A stretch of DNA of 64,000 nucleotides. Source: Kiritimatiellia bacterium (lineage in GTDB: Bacteria > Verrucomicrobiota > Kiritimatiellia > JAAZAB01). Under the pieces are notes generated by a model. It saw only the letters and a program-made list of their open reading frames with translations. It had not been told where the DNA came from and did not search any database. Positions 10,447 to 21,900 of the stretch are shown here, one piece after another. The DNA lies in NCBI GenBank assembly GCA_028718125.1, contig JAQUMN010000009.1, forward strand, positions 51,554 through 115,553, in the 5' to 3' direction. The number at the start of each line of letters is the position of its first letter. Position 1 is the first letter of the stretch. The position numbers and the translations under genes were made by a program.

Positions 10447-12573
10447 TCAAGATGATTCCGGACTTCTGATTTCTGCTTGCGACTTCCTGCTTGCTCCTTT
10501 TGGATTGGCCAGCCAGCCTTCCGCTATCCAGGCTGCCATGGCCAAAAGCAGAAACGGAAGATAAAGATCCCGGCCGCGGCGTTCCATGACTGTGGCGTCG
10601 CCCAAAGCGGAGGCTCCGGACAAAGATTTAACCGTGTAGTTCAGCCCGTTCATGACCGGGATGCTGTCCGACGGAAGAAACTTAAGCCGACCTTCGCGAT
10701 CGGAAGACCGGATCGCGAGCGTAATTATGTTGGTACCCGTTTGAACGGTATAGACACCCGAATGGGCGAATGCCGGAAATTGTTCCGGGGCGCCTTTCCA
10801 ATCCAGCGGGGTTCCGGCAAGCGACAGCAGATGCAGTGGCGCCGGCCGGGCAGCCGCTGAATTTACCGGCACTGCGGCATAAAGGTCAGCCAGACGCTCG
10901 GTGGCCGAAAGCCGGTCGCCGGCCACCAGGGGCACCGGCGGCGCCGGCGTCGCCAGCGCGATTGCCTGGGCCAAGGCAACAAAACCGCCCTTGAGCGGCA
11001 GGATACTCCAGGAGGAATCAAAAGCCAGTCCGCAGGTAAACAGGGTGCCTTTACCCAGCTTCTGTTGAACCAGGACCGGCCTGCCATCGGGTAGGCCCAT
11101 AAGCGCTTGACCATCCTGGGTAAGGCGCAGCGGATGACCCTTGAATATTTTGATGTTGCGCAGCGATGCCAAATCGCCTTTTTCATCCGCCAGGTCCCTG
11201 AACAATACAGCGCTTTTCCGGAACACCAGAAGCGGAAGACCTTCGGCGAATTCTGTCCGCTGTTCCGGCACGGCGCCCGCCCAGTCCGGGATGGGACCCG
11301 TCGTGAGCGGCTCAATCGGCGAGGGTAAAACCAGCAAGTTGCCTCCGTATTCTACAAATGCTTTCACTTCCGGTTGCCGCTCCCCCGCCCGGGCAAAGGT
11401 GTTCCAGGTCATGATAAGCAAAACCGGTTTTTGATTCCCCATGAGATCTGGCCGGGAAATAGCGTTCGTAAAGACCGGGATCAATCCCGAGAGACGGCCG
11501 GAATCGGCAGGATCAATCGCGATTGGAAGCAGGGCAAAGTCTTCCCTGGCCCCGATAAAAACCACCCGTTCCATCTCGGTGCAGGTGTAAGCCGCGGCGG
11601 CGCGATTATCAAAAGAAAAGCTGTCGCCCTCAATCCAGGCGGTCAGCCAATGAACGCCCGGCAATGCCGGCGCCAGCGTAATTTCGACGTCTTTTTCACC
11701 GTTAGGCGGGACCGGCACGGATTGAAATGCCTTCTGATTCTGGTCATCGAGCGAGTTAAGGCGAATATCGGCGGAAAACGGGGTGGTATTGATCAGGCGC
11801 GCGTGAACGTAAACTCGCCTGCCGGCGATCAGGCGATAAGGCGGCGGGGTTATCCCGGCAAGCGATATATTGGCGGAAGTTTCGGGAACAGGAGGAATGC
11901 GGTGAACCTGAAGGCGCGTTCCCGCCGGCGGTTCGAACGGGGTCGCCGGCAAAATGTTCCATTCGGCGCTTTGAAGATCAGACAGGATGTGAAGTTCAAG
12001 GCCGGCGGCGGACGTGTTGTCCAGCATGGACAGGGCGCGACGAAGCGCCCCGGCGGCGGATCCGGTTGCCTCGGTTTCTTCTGTTTTTGACAGGGCGGAT
12101 TTCAAAGCGGTTTTATCGGAAACCAAACCATCCGGCAGAGACACCGCCGGATCTTCAACCGTCAGGACGATGCCGGCGAGGTCACGTCCGTTAAGTCCTG
12201 TAAGCAGCATGGCGGCGGCATCAAGGGCCGCCGCCAGTTTGTTCCGGCCGTCCCGGCCGGGCGCGCACATGGATCCCGAATTATCCACCACAATAACCAT
12301 GGCTACAGTTCCACCCGCCCCGGCGCCGCGCCAGACGGGACGCGCCAGGGCCAGGAGTATGAACGCAATAAAGAGCATGCGCAGAATCAGCACCAGCCAT
12401 TCCCGCATTTTCCGGCGCGCGCTGAGCTTGGGATCGATCAGGTTGAAAAACATCAGCGATGAAAACACGGCCTGACGTTTTTTCAGCTTCAGGAAAAGAT
12501 GGAAAAGTATGGGAAGACCGGCGAGGGGCAACATCCACATAAACAGCGGATTCGATATGATCATTCCGGTCAT
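10447..12573 (-). CDS. BatA/VWA domain membrane protein
   Basis: N-terminal 'NPLFMWMLPLAGLPILFHLFLKLKKRQAVFSSLMFF' BatA signature; VVDNSGSM VWA motif. Confidence 0.85.
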   Translation of the reverse strand: MTGMIISNPLFMWMLPLAGLPILFHLFLKLKKRQAVFSSLMFFNLIDPKLSARRKMREWLVLILRMLFIAFILLALARPVWRGAGAGGTVAMVIVVDNSGSMCAPGRDGRNKLAAALDAAAMLLTGLNGRDLAGIVLTVEDPAVSLPDGLVSDKTALKSALSKTEETEATGSAAGALRRALSMLDNTSAAGLELHILSDLQSAEWNILPATPFEPPAGTRLQVHRIPPVPETSANISLAGITPPPYRLIAGRRVYVHARLINTTPFSADIRLNSLDDQNQKAFQSVPVPPNGEKDVEITLAPALPGVHWLTAWIEGDSFSFDNRAAAAYTCTEMERVVFIGAREDFALLPIAIDPADSGRLSGLIPVFTNAISRPDLMGNQKPVLLIMTWNTFARAGERQPEVKAFVEYGGNLLVLPSPIEPLTTGPIPDWAGAVPEQRTEFAEGLPLLVFRKSAVLFRDLADEKGDLASLRNIKIFKGHPLRLTQDGQALMGLPDGRPVLVQQKLGKGTLFTCGLAFDSSWSILPLKGGFVALAQAIALATPAPPVPLVAGDRLSATERLADLYAAVPVNSAAARPAPLHLLSLAGTPLDWKGAPEQFPAFAHSGVYTVQTGTNIITLAIRSSDREGRLKFLPSDSIPVMNGLNYTVKSLSGASALGDATVMERRGRDLYLPFLLLAMAAWIAEGWLANPKGASRKSQAEIRSPESS

Positions 12574-13457
12574 CGGGCGGCGATCCTCATGAAAAGCAGT
12601 TCATCCATGGGCTGGCTGGTGTCGAGGAGATGGTAATCGGCCCGGCAATTCTGGCATCCGCGCCGCAAAGTATCCAGGTGGCGATCCATGGCCTGCCGGT
12701 ACGCTGTCCGGATGCCGTCGGCATCCACAACCAGCTTGTGGCCGGTCTCAAGTTCCCGGAGCTCGTTCAGGCCGCTCAACGTAAAATTAAGTTCAGCGGC
12801 GTCCAACACATGCAGGATCATGAGATCATGCCCGTTGTGATGCAGGTGGCGAATTCCGCGCAGGATCTCGGCGGGATCCTGGAGCAGATCGGAAATCAGG
12901 ATGATCAGGCTTCGCGCCCGGATGCGCTCTGCTGTCTGGTGCAGGGCATGTTCGATGTCGCCGGCGCCCTCGGACACAATATTTTCCAGGCCCAGCAGCA
13001 TCGGGCGCAGGCCTTCCAGAGTGCCGGTAGGCGCATACGTAGTCTTAAGTTCCCGGTCAAAAAGGATCATCCCCACGGAATCGCCCTGGTTGACCAGGAT
13101 ATACATCAGGCCGGCCGCCAGGAACGAGGCATACTCGGTTTTGGACATGCGGCCGGAACCCTGGAACCGGAGACTCCCCGAAATGTCCAGACAAAGGTAA
13201 GCCCGGAGGTTGGTTTCCTCCCGGAACCGGCGGATCATAACCCGGTCGCTGCGCGCGTAGACGGCCCAGTCAATCAGATTCGGCGGATCGCCCGGCGAGT
13301 ATTCACGATAGTCGGCAAATTCAACGGAAGCGCCCGTATGGGGCGAAGGATGAACTCCCTGAAGATTGCCCTCCACGGGTCGACGCACGGACAAGCTCAA
13401 GCAGCGCAGGCGCTCCGCAAGCTGGGCTGAAAGGTACTTATAGGTCGACGCGTTCAT
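12570..13457 (-). CDS. DUF58 domain protein
   Basis: VEFADYREYSPGDPPNLIDWAVYARSDRVMIRRFREETN, classic DUF58 motif; 4-nt overlap with the next gene. Confidence 0.92.
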   Translation of the reverse strand: MNASTYKYLSAQLAERLRCLSLSVRRPVEGNLQGVHPSPHTGASVEFADYREYSPGDPPNLIDWAVYARSDRVMIRRFREETNLRAYLCLDISGSLRFQGSGRMSKTEYASFLAAGLMYILVNQGDSVGMILFDRELKTTYAPTGTLEGLRPMLLGLENIVSEGAGDIEHALHQTAERIRARSLIILISDLLQDPAEILRGIRHLHHNGHDLMILHVLDAAELNFTLSGLNELRELETGHKLVVDADGIRTAYRQAMDRHLDTLRRGCQNCRADYHLLDTSQPMDELLFMRIAAR

Positions 13458-13594
13458 GGTAACTACTCAGGTAGTCGGCAAGCGGCTTATGTAAGCAAGT
13501 TTGTCATTTCGAGCGCAGCGAGAAATCCCGATGATCAGCCCGGAATTTGGAGATCCATCGCTCCGCTCTGGATGACAACCTGAGTCGTTGCTGT

Positions 13595-14644
13595 TCATGA
13601 ATCGTACTGCGGTTCCGGTACCGCTTTGAGAACCTGGCACACGATCTCATCGGTGTTGACGCCTTCACTGGAGGCCGTGAAGTTGGTGAACAGGCGGTGG
13701 CGGAGAACGGGCAAGGCGTATTCCCGAACGTCGGCGCAGGACACGTTGGCCCGACCGCTCAACAACACATGGCCCTTGGCGGCCAGCAGGAGGCATTGGC
13801 CGGCGCGGGTGCCGGCGCCCCAGCGCACCCAGCGGGTGATGAAATCCGGAGCTTCCGGCGATCCCGGCCGGGTGGCCCGGATCAGGCTGGCCGCGTATTG
13901 CGCCACGTGCCGGCTGACCGGCATCTGGCGAACAAGGTGCTGGAACTCCAGGATCGCCTCGGCATGGAGAATGCGGTTGACTTCCAAAATACGGTCCCGC
14001 GTCGTTTCCGTGATGATGTTCTGTTCGTCCGAGGCGCCGGGATAATCGATGTGAATGCAGAGCATGAACCGGTCGAGTTGGGCCTCAGGTAGGGGATACG
14101 TGCCTTCCTGCTCGATCGGATTTTGCGTGGCCAGGACCATGAAGGGCTGGGGAAGGTCATATGTTGTCCGCGATGTTGTGACCCGGTATTCCTGCATGGC
14201 TTCCAGCAGGGCGGCCTGGGTCTTGGGCGGCGTCCGGTTTATTTCGTCCGCAAGCAGCAGATGGGTGAACAGGGGGCCCTTGTGAAAACGAAAATGGCGG
14301 GTTCCCGTGACGGCATCTTCTTCCAGGATGTTGGTCCCGGTAATGTCGGCGGGCATGAGGTCCGGCGTGAATTGAATCCGCTGGGTATCAAGATCCAGTG
14401 CGCCCGCCAGGGCCCGCACCATGAGAGTCTTGGCCAGACCCGGGACCCCGATGATCAGGCAGTGGCCCCGCGCGAACAGCGTGACCAGCATCTGGTTCAG
14501 GACCTGCTGCTGACCGAAGATGATCGCGCCGATTTCCTTAAGGATGGCATCGCGGGACTGGCTCAACCGGGCAGCCGCGGCGGCCGGATCTTTAATCGGC
14601 TTGTCGGCCAGCGGATGTGTCTCGATGACGGTCTTGTCGCTCAT
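13595..14644 (-). CDS. MoxR-family AAA+ ATPase
   Basis: IIGVPGLAKTLMVRALA, LLADEINRTPPKTQAALLEAMQE, ATQNPIEQEGTYPLPEAQLDRF. Confidence 0.95.
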   Translation of the reverse strand: MSDKTVIETHPLADKPIKDPAAAAARLSQSRDAILKEIGAIIFGQQQVLNQMLVTLFARGHCLIIGVPGLAKTLMVRALAGALDLDTQRIQFTPDLMPADITGTNILEEDAVTGTRHFRFHKGPLFTHLLLADEINRTPPKTQAALLEAMQEYRVTTSRTTYDLPQPFMVLATQNPIEQEGTYPLPEAQLDRFMLCIHIDYPGASDEQNIITETTRDRILEVNRILHAEAILEFQHLVRQMPVSRHVAQYAASLIRATRPGSPEAPDFITRWVRWGAGTRAGQCLLLAAKGHVLLSGRANVSCADVREYALPVLRHRLFTNFTASSEGVNTDEIVCQVLKAVPEPQYDS

Positions 14645-14844
14645 GGTTTTCCTGTTTACGTTTTTACGCGTCCTACGTCGATTCTAATTATTCCGATGCG
14701 GTTAACCCGAGTCTGAACATGACTATGGAGGGCGGCAGGCCCCTGCCGCCGTTAACTGCGGCGACGGAGGCCCGTCGCCCTCCAATAATTTATACACGCA
14801 AACGTATTTTTCGGGAAAGCATCTAACACGCGCTACGCCCATTT

Positions 14845-16389
14845 TCAGTGGGTCATGGCATACATGGCAATATTGATGCCCAGTTGCATGGCGGATTCCG
14901 GTTCCAATCCGCGAATAACGGGATGCTCGCATCCCTGCCAGCCTGCTTCCATGTCAAAGGGACTATAGATCACCCGCAGATCGCCGTTGAGCGTGATGCC
15001 TTCCAGGAACGGTTCGGTGACGGCGCCCGCCTTGTTCACGACTGCCGGCGTGTAACTGACCTGGCTGATGGCAAAAACGCCGCGGTAGAGCGGATGACTC
15101 AGAGGCAGCGGTTCCAGGCCGGCTTCCGGCAAAATCTGTTTCAGCTCGCGGCGCACGGCGCGATCGAATCCCTTCAAACCCAGGCCGTTATTGATTAAGA
15201 GCGTGCCGGCGCCGTTCAGGAAAGTACGGATGGCCGCCGCGGCGGAAGGATCCAGATGAAAATCGTCCAGACCGGTAAGATACAGGAAGGTGTAGGAGGA
15301 AAGATCGTCTTTGCCCGGCAAAACCGGTATGCGCTTCAAGCTGACCCGGAGCGAGGTATTATGCTGGAGTCTCTGCAGGAGGGCGGCGGGACCGCCGGGA
15401 TGAACGTTCCATGTTTCGTCATGCTTGATCTGGGCAAAGACGAATTCGTCCGTCGCCTCGCCCTCATCCAGCGAGCCGAATAATTCCGGCTTGCTTTCCT
15501 CGCGGCCGACCCCGGCGTAGCCGACGGCATAGGCCGCCAGGTTCAAACCGAGCCGGCTGGCGGAATCCACGTCGTAATAGACCGCCTGCTTGATGATGGG
15601 GACTTCATGATCGTCCCAACCGCAACCCAGCCCGCAGGGGGATACCAGCACGGCAATCCGGCATCCAACATACAATCCTTCCATGAAGGGAACATCCTGG
15701 GACATCACCTGATCCAGGGGGGATGCTTCGGCCAGCGCATGATTAGGGATTCTGACCTTGGTCACGTCGAAGAGCATGTGATAAAAAGGGTGATCGAGTG
15801 GAATCGTGCGCACGGCATAGTCGGGAAAAGTGCGCGCCAGCATCTGCTTCACCGAGTTGTAAAAATAGGGGGAACCGGCCACGGAATCGAAGACGATCAT
15901 GCCGCCGGCGAGCACATAGGCCCTGAGCATATCCGTCTGCCTCGTACTGAGTTTCAGCGTGCGCGTGCCGCTGAAAAACAAGACGGGGGTTTTCGCCGGA
16001 TCGCCGTGGAAGCCGGCCAGGTCAATGGCCTCGCTCCTGTATGCCATTCCGGCAGTGCGATTGGCCTTTTGCAGGAGTTGTTGAAGGTCCGCCGGGCACA
16101 GGTTCCAGTCGGAAATGGAGCAGGCGCTGCCGCCGGGATATGTAAAGGACGCCGTTTCTCCCCATATGATCTTGCCAAAGAGCGTGGCCGGCGATGGCTG
16201 GCGCTTGCGTTCCGTTCGACGCAAGGGCGTTGCCGGCAGGGGTAGCGGCGGAACGGCTTCACCGGCAGAAATGCGGCGGGGCGACGCCTTGGGAGGAAGT
16301 CCCAGCGGAACAAACCAGTCGTTCTCATCCCCGGCAATGGATGACCCGACCGCGAGGATCAGCAGGAGGCCTACAATCTTGATTTTCAT
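14845..16389 (-). CDS. DUF4159-type protein (tandem)
   Basis: secreted; two DUF4159-like halves with 'SDWNLCPADLQQLLQKAN...', 'HPLYRGVFAIS', 'EPESAMQLGINIAMYAMTH'; next to moxR. Confidence 0.7.
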   Translation of the reverse strand: MKIKIVGLLLILAVGSSIAGDENDWFVPLGLPPKASPRRISAGEAVPPLPLPATPLRRTERKRQPSPATLFGKIIWGETASFTYPGGSACSISDWNLCPADLQQLLQKANRTAGMAYRSEAIDLAGFHGDPAKTPVLFFSGTRTLKLSTRQTDMLRAYVLAGGMIVFDSVAGSPYFYNSVKQMLARTFPDYAVRTIPLDHPFYHMLFDVTKVRIPNHALAEASPLDQVMSQDVPFMEGLYVGCRIAVLVSPCGLGCGWDDHEVPIIKQAVYYDVDSASRLGLNLAAYAVGYAGVGREESKPELFGSLDEGEATDEFVFAQIKHDETWNVHPGGPAALLQRLQHNTSLRVSLKRIPVLPGKDDLSSYTFLYLTGLDDFHLDPSAAAAIRTFLNGAGTLLINNGLGLKGFDRAVRRELKQILPEAGLEPLPLSHPLYRGVFAISQVSYTPAVVNKAGAVTEPFLEGITLNGDLRVIYSPFDMEAGWQGCEHPVIRGLEPESAMQLGINIAMYAMTH

Positions 16390-16508
16390 GGTAATACACT
16401 CGTGAAAGCGCTCATCCTACCTGTTTTAGATGATAGCTTTCGGACGGCCTGAGTCAAGCTCGGATGCCTGGCAGGGCGCGGGCATTAATTGTGTTTTCTG
16501 CGTGAAAA

Positions 16509-18584
16509 TTATTTACGAAGCCGGTCGCGCGACCGGGCCGCCGCTTCGCTATAGGGATGATCCAAAACAAGCCGGGTATAGACTTCCCTGGCAAGCGCAG
16601 TGTTGCCCAGGGCCTGGTAAATCTCCATCAGCTTGAGCAAGACTTCCGCCCGATCCCTTGCCTGCAGGGCGGGGGCGTTCAGCAGTTCGAGGCAACGGCC
16701 CATGGCAAACGGATATTCTCCCCGCTTCTGATGAATGGCTATCATTGTCAAGGACGTTTCCGTCGACATTCTTTCGGCCGGATTTTCCCATTCAATGCGC
16801 TCAATCAGTTCTGCGGCGTCGGCAACGTCGTTGCGTTCCAGGAACTGGCGGGCGCTTTCAAGGCCGGCGCGCCGCCTCAATGTCTGTAAAGGTTTTTCGG
16901 CGAAATTGCCAAGGGCGGCATAGAGTAAAACGGCTTTGTCTGCTTGGCCCAGGAGCAATGCGGCGTCAGCTTCCAGGATTTTTTTAAATTTTTGCTCATC
17001 CGGGGTGAGTACGCGCGGATTCGTCTCTCCCAGCAGGCGCACGGCCTGATCCGGGTTCCGCCCCAGGTGGATCCAGAGTCCGGCGAGTCGGAGTTTTGAC
17101 TTGCCCTGAAGCGCGATTATGGGCGGCTGAAAATCAAGCACGGCTTTAAACATAGCTTCCGCCCGGCTGTATTCGCGGATATCAGGATGCTGATAATGAA
17201 GTCCCAGGTCGATCAGCACGTCGCTGTGTTCCGGCATCCATTCTTTCTGGCGCTTCAGGCAAGCGTTTCCCAGCGCCGTAACCCAGGGACGATCATCGAT
17301 AGCCAGCGCAAACCGGAACAGGTATAATAGATCATTAATGGGCATAGTGTTCCAGTAACGCGTGGTCAGTTCAGTTTTCTGCGAATCGAGGATCTGCGGA
17401 GGGCATGCTTCACGCTGAGTCCATCGAGGATGGACGGCCACACGTTGCCGGCTTGTCATGTTAGCGCTGTTGTCCGGATTGTTATCATCAGCCTTTTTGC
17501 TGACTTCCAGCGTCACCTCGCGGAGGCCCGTCCGGGGAAAAAGATGACCGACCGTTCGGCCGGTCGCCGTTGTGCCGTCATCAAATGTCCAGAGAAATGA
17601 CGCGCGGGCATCAGCCGGCCAGGCTTTGAATCGCATGCTCACCAGGGCCAAATCGTTGACCATTGCATGCGATACGGTTTTCCATTCGAAGTAAACGATC
17701 GGAGCGGCTGAAGGCGCCGACTCGGCGGCGGTTACATGAAACCTGGCCAGGGGCGCAAAACTCTCCGGTGGAATTACGGAAAACCTGTCGGCGCCCGGAG
17801 GCATCCAGGCCGCGAGCGCCACGGAGTGCTCGGGACCATGAACATGATAATACTTAATCGTATGCCAGCCGGGTTCAAGATTGATGGTCCCCTGGTGTTC
17901 CCCCTGGCGGCCGGGCCCTGCATCATGTTCACCCGGCCACTGGGCAACAAGGGTTTCGTCCACCAGGAGGAACGAGGCATCCGTGGACACCGTGGCAAAC
18001 CGGTATGCGCCGCCTTGAGCCATCATCAGGACGCCTTGAAATAAGGCGAGGAAATTCATCGAGGGCCCATGGGGATGGATGCCGAGATTGATGTTCGGAA
18101 CGGGGCTCCGACCCAACACGGGATAGGAATCCTCCCAAAGCCGTTGGACCTGGCTCCACGAATTTATGGGCCCCTTGGTGCGCTGTCGGGTTTCCAAAAT
18201 CACGCCGGCGCCTGATTGCCGGGCGGGAAACATGGATTTTGTCTTATCATGCCGATCCATGGCGCGATCAACGCCATAGACGAAATAGTTGGATGCCCCG
18301 CTCGATGTGTCAAACAGCAAGCCGGCCGGTTCGCCGGCGGCCCGCCACAGGTTGGATGAGGCGACGAATGCGCCGCTTTCAGACACAACGATGAAGGCCG
18401 TGTTGGATCCTGCCGAACTCGCCGGCCATACTTGGACATAGCCGGCCGCCGCCGGCCAGGGGCTGTTCGTGGCCAATGCCACACGAACCCGGGCTGAGGC
18501 CGAGGGCTCGTGCCAGGGCAAAGCCTCGGCCAATACGGCGGATAAAGATACCCAGCAAACAAGATGAACGGCGGTTAATTTCAT
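16509..18584 (-). CDS. secreted PKD-like/PA14-like/TPR-repeat protein
   Basis: signal peptide; FLWTFDDGTTATGRTVGHLFPRTGLREVTLEV PKD motif; C-terminal TPR-like helices. Confidence 0.6.
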   Translation of the reverse strand: MKLTAVHLVCWVSLSAVLAEALPWHEPSASARVRVALATNSPWPAAAGYVQVWPASSAGSNTAFIVVSESGAFVASSNLWRAAGEPAGLLFDTSSGASNYFVYGVDRAMDRHDKTKSMFPARQSGAGVILETRQRTKGPINSWSQVQRLWEDSYPVLGRSPVPNINLGIHPHGPSMNFLALFQGVLMMAQGGAYRFATVSTDASFLLVDETLVAQWPGEHDAGPGRQGEHQGTINLEPGWHTIKYYHVHGPEHSVALAAWMPPGADRFSVIPPESFAPLARFHVTAAESAPSAAPIVYFEWKTVSHAMVNDLALVSMRFKAWPADARASFLWTFDDGTTATGRTVGHLFPRTGLREVTLEVSKKADDNNPDNSANMTSRQRVAVHPRWTQREACPPQILDSQKTELTTRYWNTMPINDLLYLFRFALAIDDRPWVTALGNACLKRQKEWMPEHSDVLIDLGLHYQHPDIREYSRAEAMFKAVLDFQPPIIALQGKSKLRLAGLWIHLGRNPDQAVRLLGETNPRVLTPDEQKFKKILEADAALLLGQADKAVLLYAALGNFAEKPLQTLRRRAGLESARQFLERNDVADAAELIERIEWENPAERMSTETSLTMIAIHQKRGEYPFAMGRCLELLNAPALQARDRAEVLLKLMEIYQALGNTALAREVYTRLVLDHPYSEAAARSRDRLRK

Positions 18585-18736
18585 AAAAAAACCATGTCAC
18601 AAATTTCAACCGGGGATTATCACCTTTTTGCATGCCGATAATCAAGGCGTGAATGCCATAAATAATAATGCCAATCCGGCAAATTGCCCGTTGCGATTAT
18701 ATCAACCGGCCGCCGCGCGTCCGATTCCCCCCTCCC

Positions 18737-18857
18737 CAGGGCTGCGTCATCCATGCCAAAACCAGCGTCGTCGCGGAGCTCCGCCCTCCAATATCGCGAA
18801 AAAATTGGCATTTATGGAGGGCCGAGCCCCGCGAGACCGTTCTTGACGCAGCGACAG
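18737..18857. repeat. 121-bp MITE-like repeat, copy 1 (degenerate 3' end)
   Basis: CAGGGCTGCGTCA...TTCTTGACGCAG, nested internal palindromes; same length as other copies. Confidence 0.85.
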
Positions 18858-18986
18858 CAATTCCCCCGGCGTAATGATTTTTCATGTTGACTTTTGACGG
18901 AGCGCATATTAGCTTGGGCTAAATTCAGGAATTATGCATCCTGCACGGATATCACGGGTTATTTCGCCGGCGCGGGGTTCAGTTTC

Positions 18987-21900
18987 ATGACCAAAAAAAA
19001 TAAACTCTGCGCACACGTTAAAAGTCTCGCCAACACTCGCTTCAAGTTTCAACAACGCCGGCGTTATCATCACAGGATAATCTGGTCCTCCCTTTTGTGT
19101 GCCGTCTGCGTTACGGCGCAGGCGGCAACCGCCAAGGTGCGCCTGCAGCTCAAGTGGCATCACCAGTTCCAGTTCGCCGGGTATTACGCGGCCCAGGCGC
19201 AGGGTCATTACCAGGCAGCCGGATTGGAGGTGGAGATTATTCCCTGCCAGCCCGGGGAAGACGCAGTGCAGCAGGTTTTGCAGGGCAAGGCGGAGTTCGG
19301 GGTCGGCGCCACCGACCTGCTTCCGTTGCGGGAGCAGGGTGCGCCGGTGGTAGCCTTGGCGGTGATCTTCCAGCACTCCCCTCTGGCGCTCATGACCCTG
19401 ACACAAGGCGGACTGCAATGCATCCATGACTTGTCCGGCCGCAGAATCATGATCGAGAGCGGTTCATCCGAACTGTATGCCTACTTGAACAAAGAAGGGG
19501 TTCCCTTCAACAAGTTCATTGTACTTCCCCATGCTTTCCAGACAACAGAACTGCTTGCCGGGAATGTGGATGCCATGTCAGCCTATGTCACCGATGAACC
19601 ATATGAAGTCAGCAAGGCCGGGAAGGAGTATTTGCTCTATTCGCCCCGCTCGGTGGGCATTGATTTTTACGGCGACAATCTTTTTACCACCGAGCGCCAG
19701 ATCAAGCTCAGGCCGGCAATGGTAAAGGCGTTTCGGGACGCGAGCCTTAAAGGTTGGGAATACGCCATGCAGCATCCGGAAGAACTGGTGCAGCTGATTT
19801 ATTCCCGGTATAGCCAGCGGCACAGCATAGAACACCTGCGTTTCGAAGCCCGCCAGATGGTGCCGCTGATGCAAACGGCGCTGATAGAGATCGGGCACAT
19901 GAATCCGGATCGCTGGCGGCACATTGCCGAAACCTATGCCGAACTCGGCATGATGAAGCCGGATTTCAATCTGGAAGGCTTTCTCTATGATCCCAATCCG
20001 CCGCCGCCGGATATGAACTGGCTGTATATATACACGGGCGCGGCAACCCTGCTGATCGCCGTTTTTCTGGTCTTGGCCGCTTACATATACCGCATCAACG
20101 TCCGGATGCGCCAGCGTGCCGCTGACCGCAGGCGGGCGGAGGAGGCCCTGCGGGAGAGCGAAGAACGGTTCCGTTCTTTCGTGGAAAATGCGAATGATAT
20201 TATCTATACGCTGGATCAAAACGGCATTCTCACATATGTCTCCCCGAACTGGAAAGATATACTCGGACATGACGCCCGTGAAGTCATCGGCCAACCATTT
20301 GTGCGTTATGTGCATCCGGATGACGTTCCGGCATGTAATGCTTATCTGGAGCGGGTCATTACGACGGGCAAACGAATAAGCGGGGTCGAATATCGAGTCC
20401 AACACCATGACGGCACCTGGCGGTGGCATTCTACGAACGGTTCGCTGATGCGCGATGCCGCCGGTAAAATGATCGGCGCTGTAGGGATCGGCAGAGACAT
20501 CACCGGGAGCAAGAAGGCGGCGAAGGAACTGTTTCAGGCCAAATCAGATCTTGAAAAAGCGTACAAGCAATTACGGTCCGAGTTTGAAGTGGAAAGCAAG
20601 CTCGCGATCCAGGCCCAGGCCGCCAACACCGCCAAGAGCCAGTTCCTGGCCAACATGAGCCACGAAATCCGAACGCCAATGAACGGTATTGTCGGTATCT
20701 GCGAGCTTTTGCTTGAAACCAAATTGACCAACGAACAGCTGGAATATGCGCAAGCCATTAACTCCAGCGCACAAGCGCTTCTTAATATCATCAGTGCCAC
20801 GCTTGATTTTTCAAAAATCGAGGCCGGCAAAATTAATTTGGAACAGATTGATTTCAATCTCAGGACCGTCATGGAGGATGTAATCAGAATACTAGGGATT
20901 AACGCCGCCATGAAGAACCTGGAATTTATTTATACCATCGATCCGGATGTGCCCCTCGACCTGAATGGCGATGACGGACGTTTGCAGCAGATTCTTTTCA
21001 ATCTCATCGGCAATGCCATTAAATTCACGCCGAAGGGTAAAATCACCGTCAGCGTGGCATTGGTTGAGAAAAACGAGGGCAAGGCCATTTTGCGTTTTTC
21101 CGTCCGCGATACCGGCATCGGCATTCCGGCCGATAAAACCAGCCTGCTGTTCAATGCTTTTACCCAGGTGGACTCGTCCACGGCGCGCAAATTCGGCGGA
21201 ACAGGACTGGGACTGTCAATATCCAAAGGATTGGTGGAACAAATGGGCGGATCAATCGGTTTTGAAAGTGTCGAGCACAAAGGCTCAACATTCTGGTTCA
21301 TTATTCCATTCTTAAAACAGCCAGCCAACGCCCGGCCCGCCAAACCCGCCGAACCCGCGGCCGTTGCCGAGGAAGCAGAGAATGTAAAGCCTTTGCGCAT
21401 TCTTGTAGCTGAGGACAATATGGCCAACCAAATGGTCGTTTTGGGCATCCTCAACAAAATGGGGCATATTACTCATGCCGTTGCCGATGGCAAAGCCGCG
21501 GTTAAAGCGCTGGAAACGCTTCCCTACGACCTTGTACTGATGGATATTCAAATGCCCGAGATGGATGGTTTTGAAGCCACCGCCATAATCCGCGATCCCA
21601 AATCGCGGGTGCGCAACCATGCGGTTCCAATCCTGGCGCTCACGGCACATACCATGCCGGAGCACAGGGAAGCATGCATATCCGCCGGTATGAACGGCTA
21701 TATTGCCAAGCCGGTCAACAAAAAACTGGTTGCCGATGCCATTGCCAACCTGGCTTCTCCAGATAAGGCCGCCGCACCCGGGAACGACGGCATGCCGACC
21801 CCGGCCGATGGTCCAGCCGCCGTGTTTAATTCCAAGGCTTTCTCCGACCTGCTTTCCGGCGACAACGCGTTGATTCGCAAGGTTATAAATATTTATCTTC

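Noticed and set aside
18628-18890. Several short ORFs (e.g. 'MPIFSRYWRAEL..', 'MEGRAPARPFLTQ') recurring at multiple sites
   Set aside because: They are translations of the 121-bp palindromic element, not genes.
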